A DNA stretch of 64,000 bases from Cellulomonas dongxiuzhuiae (GCF_018623035.1 NZ_CP076023.1:3596001-3660000), one strand, 5' to 3'. Shown: positions 15,896 to 25,179, counted from the stretch's first letter. Made by a program: numbers and translations. Notes: generated by a model not told the origin, from the letters alone.

Positions 15896-16785
15896 CAGGA
15901 ACGGCCGCCGGTGACGAGGATGCGGTCACCGGTGACGTACGACGACTCCTGCGACGCGAGGAAGACGTAGGCCGGCGCGAGCTCGGCCGGCTGCCCCGCG
16001 CGGCCCAGCGGCGTGTCCGCACCGAAGTCGTCGACCTTCTCGGGGTCCATGGTCGCGGGGATCAGGGGCGTCCAGATGGGGCCGGGGCACACCGCGTTGA
16101 CGCGGATCCCGTCCTCCGCGAGCTGCTGCGCGAGGCCCATGGTGAAGTTGTAGATCGCGGCCTTGGTCGACGCGTAGTCGAGCAGCGGCGGGCTCGGGTC
16201 GAACGCCTGGATCGACGACGTGTTGACGATCGACGCGCCCTTGCCCAGGTGCGGCAGGGCGGCCTGCGTGATCCAGAACATCGCGTAGACGTTGGTCTTC
16301 AGGACGCGGTCGAGCTGCTCGGTGGTGATGTCGGCGAGCCCGCCGGTCTGCGCCATCTGGTAGGCGGCGTTGTTGACGAGGACGTCGAGACCGCCGAACG
16401 CCTCGACGGCCTTGCCGGGCAGCGAGCGCGCGTGCTCCTCGTCCCGGATGTCGCCGGGCAGCAGGAGGCCGCGGCGGCCCGCCTTCTCGATCCACGAGAG
16501 CGTGACGCGCGCGTCGTCCTCCTCCTCCGGCAGGTAGGAGATGGCGACGTCGGCGCCCTCGCGCGCGAACGCGATGGCCACGGCCCGGCCGATCCCGGAG
16601 TCGCCGCCCGTGATGAGCGCGCGCCGCCCCTCGAGGCGTCCCGAGCCGCGGTACGACTCCTCGCCGTGGTCGGGCTCCTGCTGCATGTCGTCGGTCAGCC
16701 CGGGGTGTGCGATCTGCTCGGCGCCGTGGGAGCCGGGGTCGGGCTGCTGCGTCGTGGGGTCCTGGGGTGTCGTCTGGTCTGCCAT
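15895..16785 (-). CDS. SDR-family oxidoreductase with N-terminal extension (YhdF/GsiE-like)
   Basis: This 296-residue classical SDR has a cofactor motif GDSGIGRAVAIAFAREGADV, NNAAYQ, the catalytic Ser in VNTSSIQAF and YASTKAA (YxxxK), and VCPGPIWTPL. The hydrophilic N-terminal tail of about 50 residues rich in Gln/Pro/Asp, with HPGLTDDMQQEPDHGEE, is typical of the general-stress SDRs related to Bacillus YhdF/YhxC. The substrate is unknown. A terminator-like hairpin at 16821-16865 separates it from the CBS gene upstream. Confidence 0.88.
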   Translation of the reverse strand: MADQTTPQDPTTQQPDPGSHGAEQIAHPGLTDDMQQEPDHGEESYRGSGRLEGRRALITGGDSGIGRAVAIAFAREGADVAISYLPEEEDDARVTLSWIEKAGRRGLLLPGDIRDEEHARSLPGKAVEAFGGLDVLVNNAAYQMAQTGGLADITTEQLDRVLKTNVYAMFWITQAALPHLGKGASIVNTSSIQAFDPSPPLLDYASTKAAIYNFTMGLAQQLAEDGIRVNAVCPGPIWTPLIPATMDPEKVDDFGADTPLGRAGQPAELAPAYVFLASQESSYVTGDRILVTGGRS

Positions 16786-16820
16786 CGCTCCATGGTGGCG
16801 GCACGACGGCGGACCGGCAT

Positions 16821-16865
16821 CCCGAGAGGCCCGCCCGGCGCGGCGCGGCGGACGGGCCTCTCGGG
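16821..16865 (-). terminator. Hairpin terminator after the CBS gene
   Basis: CCCGAGAGGCCCG at 16821-16833 pairs perfectly (13 bp) with 16853-16865 around a 19-nt GC-rich loop. It sits between the CBS gene and the downstream SDR gene on the same strand. Confidence 0.7.
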
Positions 16866-16874
16866 GCGTCCGGC

Positions 16875-17291
16875 TCAGTCCTGCGCGGGCGCCTCGGAGA
16901 TCTCCGCGAGCGCCGACGTGGGGTCGAGCTCGGCGGCGAGGTCGCCGATGGTGAGCACGCCGACGGCCAGGCCGCCCTCGACGACGGGGACGCGTCGCAC
17001 GGCCTGCTCCCGCATGATGCGGACGACGTCGGCGACGTCGTCGTCGGGCGCGACGGTCACGACGTCCTCGGTGGCCAGCTGGCCGACCGGCGCGTCCAGG
17101 CCGATGCCCTGGGCCAGGCCGCGGACCACCAGGTCGCGGTCGGTGACGATGCCGACGACCGTGCCGTTCTCGGCGACGACGAGCGAGCCGATGTCCTGCG
17201 TGGCCATCGTCTGCGCGACGGCGCGCAGCGTGTCGGTGACCTCGACGACCGTGGGGTGGGGCGTCATGAGCTCGGAGACCGTGCGGGGCAT
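16875..17291 (-). CDS. Tandem CBS-domain protein
   Basis: This 138-residue protein consists almost entirely of two CBS motifs. The first has VSELMTPHPTVVEVTDTLRA ending in VGIVTDRDLVVR, the second has VTVAPDDDVADVVRIM ending in VGVLTIGDLA. Such stand-alone Bateman modules bind adenine nucleotides and sense energy charge or redox. The acidic C-terminal tail is short and nondescript. Partners are not evident from neighbours, which are an SDR and a divergent nuclease-helicase gene. Confidence 0.9.
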   Translation of the reverse strand: MPRTVSELMTPHPTVVEVTDTLRAVAQTMATQDIGSLVVAENGTVVGIVTDRDLVVRGLAQGIGLDAPVGQLATEDVVTVAPDDDVADVVRIMREQAVRRVPVVEGGLAVGVLTIGDLAAELDPTSALAEISEAPAQD

Positions 17292-17430
17292 GGGTGCCCT
17301 CCTCGTGCTGGGACGTGCGGGCGTGGTGCGCCCGCGGGCGGCGGGGGACGCCGCCCGGCGTCAACGGTCGTTCACGACGGGCCGGGGCGCATCTCGGGAG
17401 CATGTCGGTGGGCACCCGTAGCCTGCCGGT

Positions 17431-20400
17431 GTGATCCTGCTCGACGACGGCACCCTGACGTACTCCGCGAGCGACCTGACGTCCGCGGCGCAGTGCGAGC
17501 ACGCGGTGCTGCGCGCGCTCGACGCACGCCTCGGCCGGGGCCCGGAGGTGCAGCCCGACGCCGACGTGGTGCTGGCCCGCGTGTCGCACCTGGGCGACGA
17601 GCACGAGCAGCGTGTGCTGCGCGGGATGGTCGCGCGGTACGGCGTGTGGCGGCCGGGCGGGCGCGGGGGCCTCGCGCAGGTGCCCGCGACGCGCGACCCC
17701 GGCTCGCGCGCGCACCTCGAGGCCGCGCACGCCGCGACCCTGGACCGGCTCGCGTCCGCGGACGTCGTGCACCAGGCCGCGTTCTTCGACGGACGCTTCG
17801 TCGGACGGGCCGACTTCGTGGTCCGCGACGACGACGGCGCGTGGTCGGTGCGGGACGCCAAGCTGGCACGCAACGCCCAGCCGACGGCGCTGCTGCAGGT
17901 CGCGGCGTACGCCGACCAGCTCGCGCGGGCCGGGCTGCCCGTGGCGCGCCACGTCGAGCTGGTCCTCGGTGACGGCGCGGTCACGCGGCACGCGGTCGCG
18001 GACCTGGTGCCCGTCTACCGGGAGCGGCGCGTCCGGCTGCAGGAGATGCTCGACACGCACCGCGCGCAGGACGCGCCCGTGGCCTGGGGCGACCCGCGGT
18101 GGGCGGCGTGCGGCCGGTGCTCGTCGTGCACGGCCGAGCTCGAGGCGCGGCGCGACGTCACGCTCGTGGCGGGCGTGTACGAGCGGCAGCGGGCGGCGCT
18201 GGTCGCCGCCGGGATCACGACGATCGACGCGCTCGCGGCCGCACCTGACGGCCTCGAGGTCGAGGGGCTGAGCCCCGCGGTCGTCGAGAAGGCGCGGCTG
18301 CAGGCCCGGCTGCAGGTCGAGCAGGAGGCCCGCAACGCCGACCCCGCGCACCCGATCGACGTCCCGTGGGCCGTGACCCACCCCGAGCGGATCGCGGAGC
18401 TGCTGCCGCCGGCCGACCCCGGGGACATCTTCTTCGACTTCGAGGGCGACCCCCTGTGGTACGACGCCGCGATGGCGGGAGAGCCGGACGCGTGGGGTCT
18501 GGAGTACCTCTTCGGCGTCGTCGAGAACCCGCCGGAGCCGGGCGTCGAGGCGCCGTTCGTCGCGTTCTGGGCGCACGACCGCGCGGCCGAGCGGGTCGCG
18601 CTGCGGGAGTTCCTCGCCTACCTCGCCGCGCGCCGCGAGCGGTTCCCCGGCATGCACGTGTACCACTACGCGGCCTACGAGAAGTCGACGCTGCGACGGC
18701 TCGCGGGGCGTCACGGCGAGGGCGAGGCGCAGGTCGACGCGCTGCTGCGCGAGGGTCTGCTGGTCGACCTGTACGCCGCGGTGAAGGCCGGCGTGCGCAC
18801 CGGGCAGCGGTCGTACTCGCTCAAGAAGCTCGAGCCGCTCTACATGGCCACGGGCCGCGGGGACGGCGTGACGAACGCGGCGGACTCCATCGTCGAGTAC
18901 GCCGAGGCCGTCGCGGCCCGCGACGCGGGACGCCTCGACGACTGGAACGAGCGCATCAAGGCCATCGAGGTCTACAACCACTACGACTGCGACTCGACGC
19001 TGGGCCTGCGCGACTGGCTGCTCGCCCGCCTCTCCGAGGCGGGGGTCGCGCCCTCGCGTGCCGTCGTGCTGGACCCCCAGGCCGCGGCCCGGGCGGCCGA
19101 GCTCGGCGCGCCCGACCCGCTCGAGGACGACCTGCTCGCGATCGCGGGCCCCGGTCCGGGCGAGGGCGTCGTGCGCAGCCCCGCACGGCAGGCGGTCGCG
19201 CTGGTCGGTGCGGCGCTGCGCTACCACCAGCGCGAGGACAAGCCCTACTGGTGGGGCCACTTCGACCGGCTCTCGGCCCACCCGTCGGACTGGACCGAGC
19301 GGCGCAACGTCCTGCTGGTCGACCGCCCGGGATCCGTCGAGGTCGTGACGGACTGGCACCTGCCGCCGGGCAAGAAGGTCGAGCGGCGCGTGCTGCGCAT
19401 GACGGGTCGCCTCGAGCCCGGCAGCGACCTGCGCGCGGGGGCGCAGGCCGTCGGGCTGTACGAGCCGCCGCTGCCCGAGTGCGTCAAGACGTCCGTGGAC
19501 GGGCCGCGCGGCTGGTGCGAGCGCATGACGGTCCTCGACGTCGCCGCCGAGGTGGACGGGCCGCGGCCCCACGACGTGCTGCTCGTCGAGGAGACGCGGC
19601 CGCGCGGGTCGGACGCCTTCGCGGAGCTGCCGATGGCGCTCGCACCCGCCGGGCCGCTCGGCACCGGGCCGCTGCGCGACGCGATCCGCGGGCTCGCGCA
19701 GCAGGTGCTCGACACCGCGACGTCGCTCGATGCGGGGACCGGGGACGTCCGGCTGCCGCGCGCCGCGGTCCTCGACCTGGCGCGCCGCACCCCGCCGCGC
19801 ACCCGGTCCGGCTTGCCGCTGCCGTCGGCCGACGGTGACCTGGTCGACGTCCTCACGCGTGCGGTGCTCGACCTCGACGACTCCTACCTCGCCGTCCAGG
19901 GGCCGCCCGGGACGGGCAAGACGTTCACGGGCGCGCGAGTGATCGCCGCGCTCGTGGCCCGCGGGTGGCGCGTCGGGGTCGTCGCGCAGTCGCACGCCGT
20001 GGTCGAGAACATGCTGCGCGGCGTCGCCGCGGCGGGCGTCGCCCGCGAGGCGATCGCCAAGAAGGCGCCCGGTGCGTCGGACGGGAGGGTCGCGGACCCG
20101 GCGGCGCCGTGGACGTGGGTGCCCGACGCGGGGTTCGGCGCCTTCTGGGCCGCGCGTCGCGGTGGCGCACCCGGCACGGGCGCCGTGCTCGGGGGCACGG
20201 CGTGGGACCTCGTCAGCACCAAGCGCCGCCCGGCCCAGCCGCTCGACCTGCTCGTGGTCGACGAGGCCGGGCAGTTCGCGCTCGCCACCACGTTCGCCGT
20301 CGCCGGCGCGGCCCGCAACCTGCTGCTGCTGGGCGACCCGCAGCAGCTGCCGCAGGTCAGCCAGGGCACCCACCCCGAGCCGGTCGACCGCAGCGCGCTC

Positions 20401-21081
20401 GGCTGGCTCACCGACGGGCACGACACCCTGCCCGCCGACCTCGGGTACTTCCTGCCGGTGACCTACCGGATGCACCCCGAGCTGTGCGCGGCGGTCTCGA
20501 CGCTCGCGTACGAGGGCCGGCTCGTGGCCGCGCCCGACGCCGCCGCGCGGTCGCTCGACGGGGTCGCCGCGGGCGTGCACGGCGTGCTCGTCGACCACGA
20601 GGGCAACGCCGTCGCGTCGACCGAGGAGGCCGACGTCGTCGTGCGGCTCGTCACGGACCTCGTGGGGCGGACGTGGCGCGACCCGCGCGCCGCCGAGCCC
20701 GAGCGTCCGCTGACGCCCGCCGACGTGCTGGTCGTGGCCGCGTACAACGCGCAGGTGTGGACGGTCCGCCGCGCGCTCGACGCGGCCGGTTTCACGGCGA
20801 CCCGTGTCGGGACCGTCGACCGGTTCCAGGGGCAGGAGGCTCCGGTCGTCCTGGTGACCACCGCGGCGTCCTCCCCGGCGCAGGTGCCCCGCGGGCTCGA
20901 CTTCCTCCTCGACCGCAACCGGCTCAACGTCGCGGTGTCCCGCGGGCAGTGGGCGGCGTTCGTCGTCCGCTCGACGCACCTGACCCGCACGCTGCCGCCG
21001 CGGCCCGAGTCGCTCGAGCGGCTGGGCGCCTTCGTCGGCCTGACCACGCGCTCGGTCGTGGAAGCGCCCCCGGAGCCGTAA
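17431..21081 (+). CDS. TM0106-type RecB-like nuclease / SF1 helicase fusion
   Basis: This 1216-residue protein has three parts. The N-terminal part is a RecB-like nuclease with AASDLTSAAQCEHAVL-like start and DGRFVGRADFVVRDD...SVRDAKLA, plus clustered Cys (CGRCSSC) that may hold an iron-sulfur cluster. A middle ribonuclease-H-like part has DIFFDFEGDPLWY and YNHYDCDSTLGLRDWL. The C-terminal Dna2/UvrD-like helicase has Walker A QGPPGTGKTFTGA (about residue 823), Walker B LLVVDEAGQF (about 940), LGDPQQLPQV, VTYRMHPEL, TVDRFQGQEAPVVLV and NRLNVAVSRG. It probably processes DNA or R-loop ends in repair or anti-phage defence. It stands alone. Confidence 0.88.
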   Translation: MILLDDGTLTYSASDLTSAAQCEHAVLRALDARLGRGPEVQPDADVVLARVSHLGDEHEQRVLRGMVARYGVWRPGGRGGLAQVPATRDPGSRAHLEAAHAATLDRLASADVVHQAAFFDGRFVGRADFVVRDDDGAWSVRDAKLARNAQPTALLQVAAYADQLARAGLPVARHVELVLGDGAVTRHAVADLVPVYRERRVRLQEMLDTHRAQDAPVAWGDPRWAACGRCSSCTAELEARRDVTLVAGVYERQRAALVAAGITTIDALAAAPDGLEVEGLSPAVVEKARLQARLQVEQEARNADPAHPIDVPWAVTHPERIAELLPPADPGDIFFDFEGDPLWYDAAMAGEPDAWGLEYLFGVVENPPEPGVEAPFVAFWAHDRAAERVALREFLAYLAARRERFPGMHVYHYAAYEKSTLRRLAGRHGEGEAQVDALLREGLLVDLYAAVKAGVRTGQRSYSLKKLEPLYMATGRGDGVTNAADSIVEYAEAVAARDAGRLDDWNERIKAIEVYNHYDCDSTLGLRDWLLARLSEAGVAPSRAVVLDPQAAARAAELGAPDPLEDDLLAIAGPGPGEGVVRSPARQAVALVGAALRYHQREDKPYWWGHFDRLSAHPSDWTERRNVLLVDRPGSVEVVTDWHLPPGKKVERRVLRMTGRLEPGSDLRAGAQAVGLYEPPLPECVKTSVDGPRGWCERMTVLDVAAEVDGPRPHDVLLVEETRPRGSDAFAELPMALAPAGPLGTGPLRDAIRGLAQQVLDTATSLDAGTGDVRLPRAAVLDLARRTPPRTRSGLPLPSADGDLVDVLTRAVLDLDDSYLAVQGPPGTGKTFTGARVIAALVARGWRVGVVAQSHAVVENMLRGVAAAGVAREAIAKKAPGASDGRVADPAAPWTWVPDAGFGAFWAARRGGAPGTGAVLGGTAWDLVSTKRRPAQPLDLLVVDEAGQFALATTFAVAGAARNLLLLGDPQQLPQVSQGTHPEPVDRSALGWLTDGHDTLPADLGYFLPVTYRMHPELCAAVSTLAYEGRLVAAPDAAARSLDGVAAGVHGVLVDHEGNAVASTEEADVVVRLVTDLVGRTWRDPRAAEPERPLTPADVLVVAAYNAQVWTVRRALDAAGFTATRVGTVDRFQGQEAPVVLVTTAASSPAQVPRGLDFLLDRNRLNVAVSRGQWAAFVVRSTHLTRTLPPRPESLERLGAFVGLTTRSVVEAPPEP

Positions 21082-21149
21082 CGTCAGGGCGAGAGGGCAG
21101 CACAGGACGCGGCACCGCACGGCGTGGCCGGGACGAGGCGGAGGAACGC

Positions 21150-21566
21150 ATGGGTGTGGACGAGGACTTCGAGCGGGTGCGCACGTCGCTGCGCCTCGAG
21201 GAGCAGGCGCTCGCGCGGGAGTTCGACCAGATCGACGCCGAGGCCCGGGCCACGGTCGACGCGAGCGTCGAGCACGTGCGCACGCAGCTCGCGACGCAGG
21301 CCGACCGCATCCGTGAGGCGATCGCGCAGCAGCGCGCGGAGGTCGAGACCCGCAGCCGGGAGCTGCGCGAGGAGGTCGAGGCGCAGGACGCGACCGACCG
21401 GGCGTACGAGACCGACGAGACCGACGAGGCGTACGAGACCGACGAGACCGACCGGGCCGACGAGGAAGACCTGGTCGCCCAGCCCGACGGCACCGCGGTC
21501 GAGCAGGTCAGCGTGGCGACGGACGAGCCGGGCGAGACGATCGGGGACGTCGAGCGCGGTGACTGA
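21150..21566 (+). CDS. Acidic coiled-coil protein with internal ETDE repeats
   Basis: This 138-residue protein starts at an ATG with GGCGGAGGAACGC upstream. Residues 1-85 are a charged, heptad-like coiled coil (LRLEEQALAREFDQIDAEAR, then HVRTQLATQADRIREAI). Next is a short tandem repeat built from AYETDETDE units, and a disordered acidic tail. It has no membrane segment and I recognise no family. Position 70 bp after the nuclease-helicase gene leaves co-transcription possible. Confidence 0.65.
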   Translation: MGVDEDFERVRTSLRLEEQALAREFDQIDAEARATVDASVEHVRTQLATQADRIREAIAQQRAEVETRSRELREEVEAQDATDRAYETDETDEAYETDETDRADEEDLVAQPDGTAVEQVSVATDEPGETIGDVERGD

Positions 21567-21580
21567 CGCCGTGGCGGCGG

Positions 21581-21602
21581 GCCCGCGCCACTCGGCGCGG
21601 GC
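21581..21602. terminator. Bidirectional hairpin between convergent genes
   Basis: GCCCGCGCC (21581-21589) pairs with GGCGCGGGC (21594-21602) around a 4-nt loop, in the 45-bp gap between the coiled-coil gene and the minus-strand RDD gene. Confidence 0.75.
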
Positions 21603-21611
21603 CGCGGGTCC

Positions 21612-22532
21612 TCAGCGCACGTCGCGCAGGACCAGCGCGTGCGCGAGCTTGTCGGAGAACGTCTGGCGGCGGGCGTCCCACAGCGGCCAGAGGTAGCCCA
21701 GGTACAGCGGGAGGGCGTTCACGACGTTGGCGACGTCGCGGACGAACGCCCACCACATCCCCAGCGGCCGCTGGGTGTCCTCGCCCACCGTGCGCAGACC
21801 CACGATGCGCTTGCCCCACGACTGCCCGCCGCGTCCCTGCAGCACGACGCGGTTGACGAACCACAGCACCAGCATGACGAGCGCACCGGCACCGAACACG
21901 TTCATCCCCTCGGCGGTGGGCAGCAGGACGGGTCGCCCGTCCATGTCCGCCGTGGTGCTCATGGTCGTCTGCGCGTAGACGGCACCCGCGAGGTAGGGCG
22001 TCGCCACGATGAGCTGGTCCAGGAGCGACGCGAGCACGCGCCAGCCCCAGTGCGCCGGCGCCCCGGACGGCTGCCACCCACCCTCCGGCGCTCCGGGTGT
22101 CCAGCCGGCTGCCGGTCCGACGACACCGGCCGGCGGCACGCCGAGCACGACCGGAGCGGCGGGCGCGCCGTACGCAGGTGCCGGTGTCCCGAAGCGCGAC
22201 ACCCCGCCGCCGCCCCAGCCCGTCGCGGCCGGTGCGGCCCAGGCGGGCGTCGTGCCGTCGGTCGGCTCGGGCTCGGGCACCGGGTCGCCCGGGAGCCACG
22301 CCTCGGCGGTCGTGGGCAGCCAGGACCCCGCGGGGGCAGCGCCGGACACGCCACGGGCAGTGGTCACGCCCGTCCCGGTCGCGGCGGGCGCGTGTGCCAG
22401 CGACAGCTCCGGCACCGGGCGTGTGTGGTCCGTCCAGTCCCGTCCGTCGAACCAGCGTTGGACGTCACGCGTCACACCGTCGTCGTACCACCCGGGTCCG
22501 GGCGCGCCTGCAGTCGTCACGTCCCTGCACAT
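21612..22532 (-). CDS. DUF2510-RDD family membrane protein
   Basis: This 306-residue protein begins with a DUF2510-like module (PGWYDDGVTRDVQRWFDGRDW, 21 residues split here as PGWYDD and RWFDGRDWTDH). A Pro/Ala/Gly-rich linker of about 110 residues follows, then an RDD domain with WRVLASLLDQLIVATPYLAG, two further membrane helices and GQSWGKRIVGLRTVGED, ending AHALVLRDVR. Such proteins sit in the cytoplasmic membrane; their role is unknown, with transport or export-adapter functions proposed. The start at 22532 is chosen because AGGA precedes it; ATG 22538 and 22592 are in frame. Confidence 0.82.
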   Translation of the reverse strand: MCRDVTTAGAPGPGWYDDGVTRDVQRWFDGRDWTDHTRPVPELSLAHAPAATGTGVTTARGVSGAAPAGSWLPTTAEAWLPGDPVPEPEPTDGTTPAWAAPAATGWGGGGVSRFGTPAPAYGAPAAPVVLGVPPAGVVGPAAGWTPGAPEGGWQPSGAPAHWGWRVLASLLDQLIVATPYLAGAVYAQTTMSTTADMDGRPVLLPTAEGMNVFGAGALVMLVLWFVNRVVLQGRGGQSWGKRIVGLRTVGEDTQRPLGMWWAFVRDVANVVNALPLYLGYLWPLWDARRQTFSDKLAHALVLRDVR

Positions 22533-22676
22533 CGGCATCCTGCCCGGCGAACCTGAGGCCGGACCGGCAAGATGTTGCGCTGACCTGCCCACCTGCGCGC
22601 GCCGGGCCGCGCGCCGCGACCGGGCGCAGACTGGGTGCGGGCCGGCTCACGGCCCCGGACACGGATGGAGAACCCC

Positions 22677-22862
22677 ATGGGTCTCGACGACATGGTCAAG
22701 AAGGCGAAGGGTGCGCTCAGCGGCCGCGAGGAGCAGGCCAAGGGCGCCCTCGACAAGGCGGCCGAGGCGGTCAAGGCCCGCACCGGCACCGGCACGGACG
22801 CGACGATCGACAAGGTCGTCGACGCCGCGAAGGACCAGCTGGACCGCCAGAAGAAGTCCTGA
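22677..22862 (+). CDS. MT0933-like small helical protein (putative antitoxin family)
   Basis: This 61-residue protein has the family pattern MGLDDMVKKAKGALSGREEQ, then a Lys/Ala-rich amphipathic helix and the ending DAAKDQLDRQ. This matches MT0933/Rv0909-like proteins annotated as antitoxins. No toxin gene lies next to it, so the antitoxin label should be treated as family nomenclature only. The ATG at 22677 follows GGAG by 6 nt. A relative is encoded at 51763-51945. Confidence 0.75.
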   Translation: MGLDDMVKKAKGALSGREEQAKGALDKAAEAVKARTGTGTDATIDKVVDAAKDQLDRQKKS

Positions 22863-22908
22863 CCCACCCGGGGACCGCCCCGCCGCCGCCAGCCGCGCAG
22901 CGCGGGCC

Positions 22909-22965
22909 GTCGAGCGCGGTACTCGTCGCACCCGCGCTCGGCGGTGATGTACCGCGCTCGGCGTG
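22909..22965. repeat. Second cluster of GAGCGCGGTAC-type repeats
   Basis: TCGAGCGCGGTACTCG is followed on the opposite sense by CCGCGCTCGGCGG and GTACCGCGCTCGGCG, so two words face each other. A single copy also lies at 9874-9888 after the MazG-like gene. Confidence 0.55.
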
Positions 22966-23002
22966 AGGGCGGGCGGTGGGGGCGCGGGGTGGGTGGGCGG
23001 GG

Positions 23003-24493
23003 TCAGGTGAGGGACTCGCCCGTGTGGTCCGGGAGGGCCAGCGCGCCCAGCGCCGCCACGACGAAGACCGCGGCGAAGACCGTGAACAGCAGGCCGGTGC
23101 CGCCCAGCTCCCGCAGCTGCGGCACGGCCAGCGGCGCCAGGACCGACGCCGTGCGGCCGATGCCCGCGGCCCAGCCCGCGCCGGTGGTCCGCATCCGGGT
23201 CGGGTACAGCTCCGGCGTGACCGCGTAGAGCGCACCCCATGCGCCCAGGTTGAAGAACGACAGCAGCAGCCCCGCGCCGATGATCTGCGCATCGCCCGAG
23301 GCCGCCGCGAAGGCCCCGGCCGCGACCGCCGACCCGGCGAGGAACGCCGCGAGCGTCCGTCGCCGCCCCCACGTCTCGACGAGCACCGCGGCCGCGGCGT
23401 AGCCCGGCAGCTGTCCCAGCGTGATGATCAGCGTGTACGCGAACGACCGCACGAGCGTGTGCCCGTCGGCCGCCAGCACCGACGGCAACCAGATGAACGC
23501 GCCGTAGTACGCGAAGTTGACCGTGAACCACACGACCCACAGGGCCGTCGTGCGCCGCCGCAGCGCCGGTGCCCAGAGCGCGGCCAGCCGCGGCGCCGGC
23601 TCGCCGGTCGACGGCAGCCGCTCGGCCGCCGTGCTCGACGCGGTCGGTGCGGACGTCACCGCCGGGTCGGACGTGGCGGCGGGTAGCCCCGCGGGGCCCT
23701 GCGCCGCGGGGCTCTGCGCCGCGTCGCGCACCTGCGCGCCGGTCAGCCCGCCGTGCCCCACGGCGCGTGACGCCTCGAGGTCGGCGACGACCCGTTCGGC
23801 CTCGGCGTGCCGGCCGCGCGCCTGGAGGAAGCGCACGGACTCCGGCAGCCCGCGGCGCACGACGACGGAGTAGAGCGCGGGCAGGGCGCCGAGCGCGAGC
23901 GCCCACCGCCACCCGTCGTCGCCCGACGGCACCACGAGGTACCCGATGACGGCGGCGAGGATCCAGCCCACGGCCCAGAACGACTCGAGCACCACGACGG
24001 CCCGGCCGCGGATGCGTGGCGGCGCGAACTCGCTGACCAGCGTCGACGCGACGGGCAGCTCGGCGCCGAGCCCGAGGCCGACGACGAACCGCAGCACCAT
24101 GAGCACCGCGACACCGCCCGCGAACGCCGACGCGCCCGTCGCGACGCCGTAGACCAGCAGCGTGAGGGCGAACACCTGGCGCCGGCCGATGCGGTCGGCG
24201 AGCAGCCCGCCGACCGCCGCGCCGACCGCCATGCCGACGAACCCCGCCGACGCGACCCACCCGAGCGTGGTCGCGTCGGTGCCCCACACGACCGCGAGCT
24301 GCGCGATGACGAACGAGATGAGCCCGACGTCCATGGCGTCGAACGTCCACCCGACGCCGGACCCCATGAGCAGCCGCACGTGGCGGCGCGTGACGGGAAG
24401 ACCGTCGAGGCGTTGCGCGGGGTCGACTGCCTGCCGGGCGGGGTCCGCCGCGGTGGGCGCGTCCGGGTCGCGGGGGACGTCCGATCGGGTCAC
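23003..24493 (-). CDS. MFS transporter, metabolite:H+ symporter type
   Basis: This 496-residue protein has twelve predicted membrane helices. The signature between TM2 and TM3 is GGLLADRIGRRQVFALTLL, and the charged central loop carries an Ala/Pro-rich low-complexity insert of about 50 residues. TM7 starts after LRRRTTALWVVWF. The pattern SGVGWTFDAMDVGL in TM1 and ELPVASTLVSEFAPPRIRGR resemble the sugar-porter / aromatic-acid:H+ symporter (AAHS) branches. The substrate is not determinable. The GTG at 24493 has CAGGAGAG upstream. Confidence 0.85.
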   Translation of the reverse strand: MTRSDVPRDPDAPTAADPARQAVDPAQRLDGLPVTRRHVRLLMGSGVGWTFDAMDVGLISFVIAQLAVVWGTDATTLGWVASAGFVGMAVGAAVGGLLADRIGRRQVFALTLLVYGVATGASAFAGGVAVLMVLRFVVGLGLGAELPVASTLVSEFAPPRIRGRAVVVLESFWAVGWILAAVIGYLVVPSGDDGWRWALALGALPALYSVVVRRGLPESVRFLQARGRHAEAERVVADLEASRAVGHGGLTGAQVRDAAQSPAAQGPAGLPAATSDPAVTSAPTASSTAAERLPSTGEPAPRLAALWAPALRRRTTALWVVWFTVNFAYYGAFIWLPSVLAADGHTLVRSFAYTLIITLGQLPGYAAAAVLVETWGRRRTLAAFLAGSAVAAGAFAAASGDAQIIGAGLLLSFFNLGAWGALYAVTPELYPTRMRTTGAGWAAGIGRTASVLAPLAVPQLRELGGTGLLFTVFAAVFVVAALGALALPDHTGESLT

Positions 24494-24701
24494 GGGCTCT
24501 CCTGGGTGCCGCTGGGGACGGTCGAGGGCGACCGCGGGTGCCGGGCGGCGTCGTCGTCGCACCGCTGCGCATCGTCGCCCACCGCGGCCCGTCCCGCCAG
24601 GGCATGACGCCCCGCACCCGCCGCCCGGCGCGCACGCCGCGCCGGACCGCCGCCACAGGTCCCTGCCGTCCGTCCGTCCGTCACCGACGTACCGTCGGGC
24701 C

Positions 24702-25133
24702 GTGCCCAGCATCCGCGTGATCGCGCTCGCCGTCATCCGCCACCCGGACACCGGCGCGCTCTTCGTCGACGAGACCGTCGACCCGCTCACAGGCCTCCTC
24801 TTCCACCGGCCCGCGGGCGGGGGCGTCGAGTTCGGTGAGCGGGCGGCGGACGCGCTCGTGCGTGAGCTCGACGAGGAGTACGGCCTCGCGGTCGTCGTCG
24901 GGCAGCGGCTCGGCGTGCTGGAGAACCACTTCACGTTCGCGGGCCGGGCCGGCCACGAGATCGCCCTCGTCTTCGAGGTCACGCTGGCGGACGCGGCCGA
25001 TGACGCGCCGGACCGCCGCCCGTGTCGCGACCAGCCGCACGTCACCGGTGTCTGGCGCTCGTCGTCCGAGGACGCCGTCCCGCTCTACCCGGAGGGTCTG
25101 TCACGGCTCGTCGACGGCCTCGGGACACACTGA
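24702..25133 (+). CDS. Nudix hydrolase
   Basis: This 143-residue protein has a complete Nudix box, GGGVEFGERAADALVRELDEEYGL, written here as G-x5-E-x7-REL-x-EE-x-G (GVEFGE, then RELDEEYGL). Upstream strands carry LFHRPAGGG and downstream ENHFTFAGRAGHEIALVFEV, a layout common to Nudix proteins that hydrolyse nucleoside diphosphate derivatives. The substrate is unknown. The GTG at 24702 is close to a 5' region shared with the divergent MFS gene. Confidence 0.88.
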   Translation: MPSIRVIALAVIRHPDTGALFVDETVDPLTGLLFHRPAGGGVEFGERAADALVRELDEEYGLAVVVGQRLGVLENHFTFAGRAGHEIALVFEVTLADAADDAPDRRPCRDQPHVTGVWRSSSEDAVPLYPEGLSRLVDGLGTH

Positions 25134-25162
25134 GGGGACCCGCACGCGGCGGGTCCCCTCAG
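25130..25162. terminator. Bidirectional hairpin after the Nudix gene
   Basis: A perfect 13-bp stem, CTGAGGGGACCCG at 25130-25142 with its complement at 25150-25162, encloses a 7-nt loop. It overlaps the TGA stop of the Nudix gene and lies between it and a convergent small gene. Confidence 0.85.
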
Positions 25163-25179
25163 GCCGTGCCGGGCGCGAC

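Noticed and set aside
15895..21120. 1741-residue open frame on the minus strand across the SDR, CBS and nuclease-helicase genes
   Set aside because: Only its 3' part is the SDR gene; the rest is the antisense shadow of the nuclease-helicase gene, rich in Arg/Gly/Pro with no domain. Long antisense frames are expected at this GC3.
22677..22862. Complete toxin-antitoxin pair
   Set aside because: The product belongs to a family labelled antitoxin, but no toxin-like gene is adjacent on either side.
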